NCBI GenBank assembly: GCA_046484285.1
Contig: JAWOBP010000223.1
Coordinates: 1 to 10,721, forward strand
DNA: 10,721 bases
Origin: CAZHCG01 sp046484285
GTDB lineage: Bacteria; Myxococcota_A; Polyangia; JAAYKL01
Direction of reading: 5' to 3'
The position numbers and the translations under genes were made by a program. Each line of letters opens with the position of its first letter. Within the stretch, counting starts at the first letter, position 1. This document shows, piece by piece, positions 9,445 through 10,721 of this stretch. The notes under the pieces were generated by a model. The model saw nothing but the letters and a program-made list of their open reading frames with translations, did no database searches and was not told where the DNA came from.

Positions 9445-10406
9445 CGCGCCACCTCCCTTCTCGCCTCAACGAGAAGCTCCCGACGGAACTCCCCGATGAG
9501 TCGCCCGAGGCCCTCGCGGATCGACACCTCCGACCGCCAGTGGAGCAGTTCTCGCGCCCGCGCCGGGTCGCCGTAGAAGGTGGAGACGTCGTAGGAACGC
9601 GGCGGCGCCTCGCAGATCGTGGAGCGTCCACCAGCCAGCTCGATCGCCATCGTCGCCAGCTCTCCGAGGGTCGTCGGCCGCCCGGTGAGCAAGTGGACAG
9701 GCGGGGGCGCAACGCGTCGATCATCGAGAAGGTCGATGAAAGCGACGAGACCGCGCGTCGTGTCGTCGATGTGGGTGAAGTCGAAGGTGTGATCCGTGCC
9801 GTCCACCCGGAGCTGTTCCCCGAGTACCGCAGCTCTGGCAAACGCCGGGACGACTCGATCCTCGTGGTCTCGCGTCGTGCCGTAGACGTTGGAGAGCCGG
9901 GCCACAGCGGCACGAAGCCCCTCGTCTCGGGCAGCGCCGACAATCCGCTCTCCCTCGACCTTGGTCCGGCCGTAGACGTTGCACGGGCGCAGCGGGGCGT
10001 CCTCGGAGACGGGGAGCGCCTCGGGCTGTCCGTACACCTCTCGGCTGCTCGCAAACAGCAACCAGGGACGCCGCCTTCGCGCCTGGGCGGCCTCCACGAC
10101 GTTGCGCAGACCGCCGATGTTCGTGATCTCGCACTCCCGGGGGTTTCGCTCCCCCAAAATGACTCGCGAGACCGCGGCGAGATGGACAACGCCTCGGCAT
10201 CCTGCGATTGCGGCACGAACGTTGTCCACGATCCGCACGTCGCCCCGTTCGTCGCCTGGGCCGACAAGGTCAAGGCCGACGACCTCCTCGCCCCGGGCTT
10301 CGAGCGCAGCGCGCAGCGCCGTCCCGACGAGCCCCTCCGAGCCGGTGATCAGAATCTTGTTGGCGCGGCTACTCCACGCCTCCTGGGTTGGGTGGTTCCT
10401 CGACAT
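9441..10406 (-). CDS. NAD-dependent epimerase/dehydratase (extended SDR)
   Basis: This 321-residue protein is a nucleotide-sugar epimerase/dehydratase of the extended short-chain dehydrogenase family, presumably cytosolic. Seen: a Rossmann glycine motif GSEGLVG at residues 22-28 after the strand KILIT, an acidic residue after the second strand (VGLDLVG), a HLAAVS segment near 75-80, the catalytic serine in FASSREVYG (about 120), and the catalytic pair Tyr145-Lys149 in YGRTK. The length is normal for the family. The ATG at 10406 is preceded by AAGGAG with 6-base spacing. A roughly 15-residue polar N-terminal extension before the Rossmann strand is unusual but short. It is the first gene of an operon, and its stop codon overlaps the next start by 4 bases. 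The substrate (a UDP-, GDP- or dTDP-hexose) cannot be told from motifs alone. The family call is firm; the exact reaction is not. Confidence 0.93.
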
Positions 10407-10412
10407 GATTGT

Positions 10413-10418
10413 CTCCTT
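10413..10418 (-). promoter_or_regulatory. Ribosome binding site of the first operon gene
   Basis: AAGGAG lies 6 bases before the ATG at 10406. It supports the start that leaves a short polar extension before the Rossmann motif of the epimerase. Confidence 0.75.
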
Positions 10419-10532
10419 GGTGAGGAACGGCCTCCCCGGACAACGTCCCCTCCCTGGGTCTAGGAGGTCGCCTGGAGCACAGCATGCAAATGAATGCAGA
10501 CGAGGTCTTGAAAGGCCGAAACATGGGTCACT

Positions 10533-10549
10533 CTAAGTGTAGGACAAAC
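10533..10549 (-). promoter_or_regulatory. 17-base motif, copy B, upstream of the operon
   Basis: Identical to 4351-4367 over all 17 bases and in the same orientation, with 126 bases between it and the epimerase ATG. The flanking bases do not match the other copy, so the conserved unit is short, as expected for a protein-binding site or promoter core. Confidence 0.4.
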
Positions 10550-10721
10550 AAAGGCCCTCTTTGCTTCGCTGTCCCACACGCCTTCGACCGTTCGACTTTC
10601 CACTTTTCGTCGTCGCGGCCGTCGTGTTCGCGACTGAACCGCGACTTCTCACCGCCTCGAGTCGCCATTTCGATGTCGAGAATAGCAGAAATTCGGCGGG
10701 CGCGAGGAGGATTTCTTGTAG

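Larger units (their letters stand above)
10407..10721. other. Leader region upstream of the operon
   Basis: No gene is visible on either strand. The region holds the epimerase ribosome site (10413-10418) and copy B of the 17-base motif. Beyond 10550 I see no further repeat, hairpin or open frame of note. It presumably carries the operon promoter. Confidence 0.5.

Noticed and set aside
10482..10499. Short inverted repeat around TGCA in the operon leader
   Set aside because: Only 4 bases pair; expected by chance.

Overview
The window looks like a chromosomal piece from a GC-rich Gram-negative bacterium, most likely deltaproteobacterial or Myxococcota-like. This rests on style, not on a marker gene: a lipoprotein with Asp-Thr spacer tracts and tandem DUF1566 domains, a Sec-exported RTX-repeat protein rich in cysteine, and G-rich Shine-Dalgarno sites throughout. 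Every gene I can support lies on the minus strand, so the window reads from right to left. I see no tRNA, rRNA, CRISPR array or intact mobile element.

Region by region along the minus strand: 10721-10407 is a leader region without a gene and carries a 17-base motif at 10533-10549. A tight operon follows: an NAD-dependent epimerase/dehydratase (10406-9441), a GT4 glycosyltransferase fused to a radical SAM/SPASM enzyme (9444-7093), a WG-type repeat protein fused to a SAM-dependent O-methyltransferase (7096-5429), and a histidine phosphatase fused to a nucleotidyltransferase-like domain (from 5432). All three junctions are 4-base ATGA overlaps. Each of these downstream starts has a G-rich ribosome site exactly 6 bases before the ATG, so the proteins were probably made in fixed proportion and act together.

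The fourth gene has no stop codon of its own. Its frame stays open through a stretch with poor coding character and a strong intrinsic terminator (4283-4310), then runs in frame into a separate exported RTX-repeat gene (4244-3093). That gene has its own ribosome site and signal peptide. A second copy of the 17-base motif (4351-4367) lies upstream of the RTX gene in the same orientation and at a similar distance as the copy before the operon, so it may be a shared promoter or regulator site. The last gene is a large lipoprotein with a leucine-rich-repeat body and two DUF1566 domains (3011-516). It is separated from the RTX gene by a UUCG-capped hairpin. Positions 1-515 hold no convincing gene.

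The operon looks like a small biosynthetic or surface-modification pathway: sugar nucleotide editing, glycosyl transfer, radical chemistry, methylation, dephosphorylation and perhaps nucleotidyl transfer, with three consecutive unusual domain fusions. Its product cannot be read from the sequence. The two exported proteins downstream may be unrelated, or may be surface targets; nothing here shows which.
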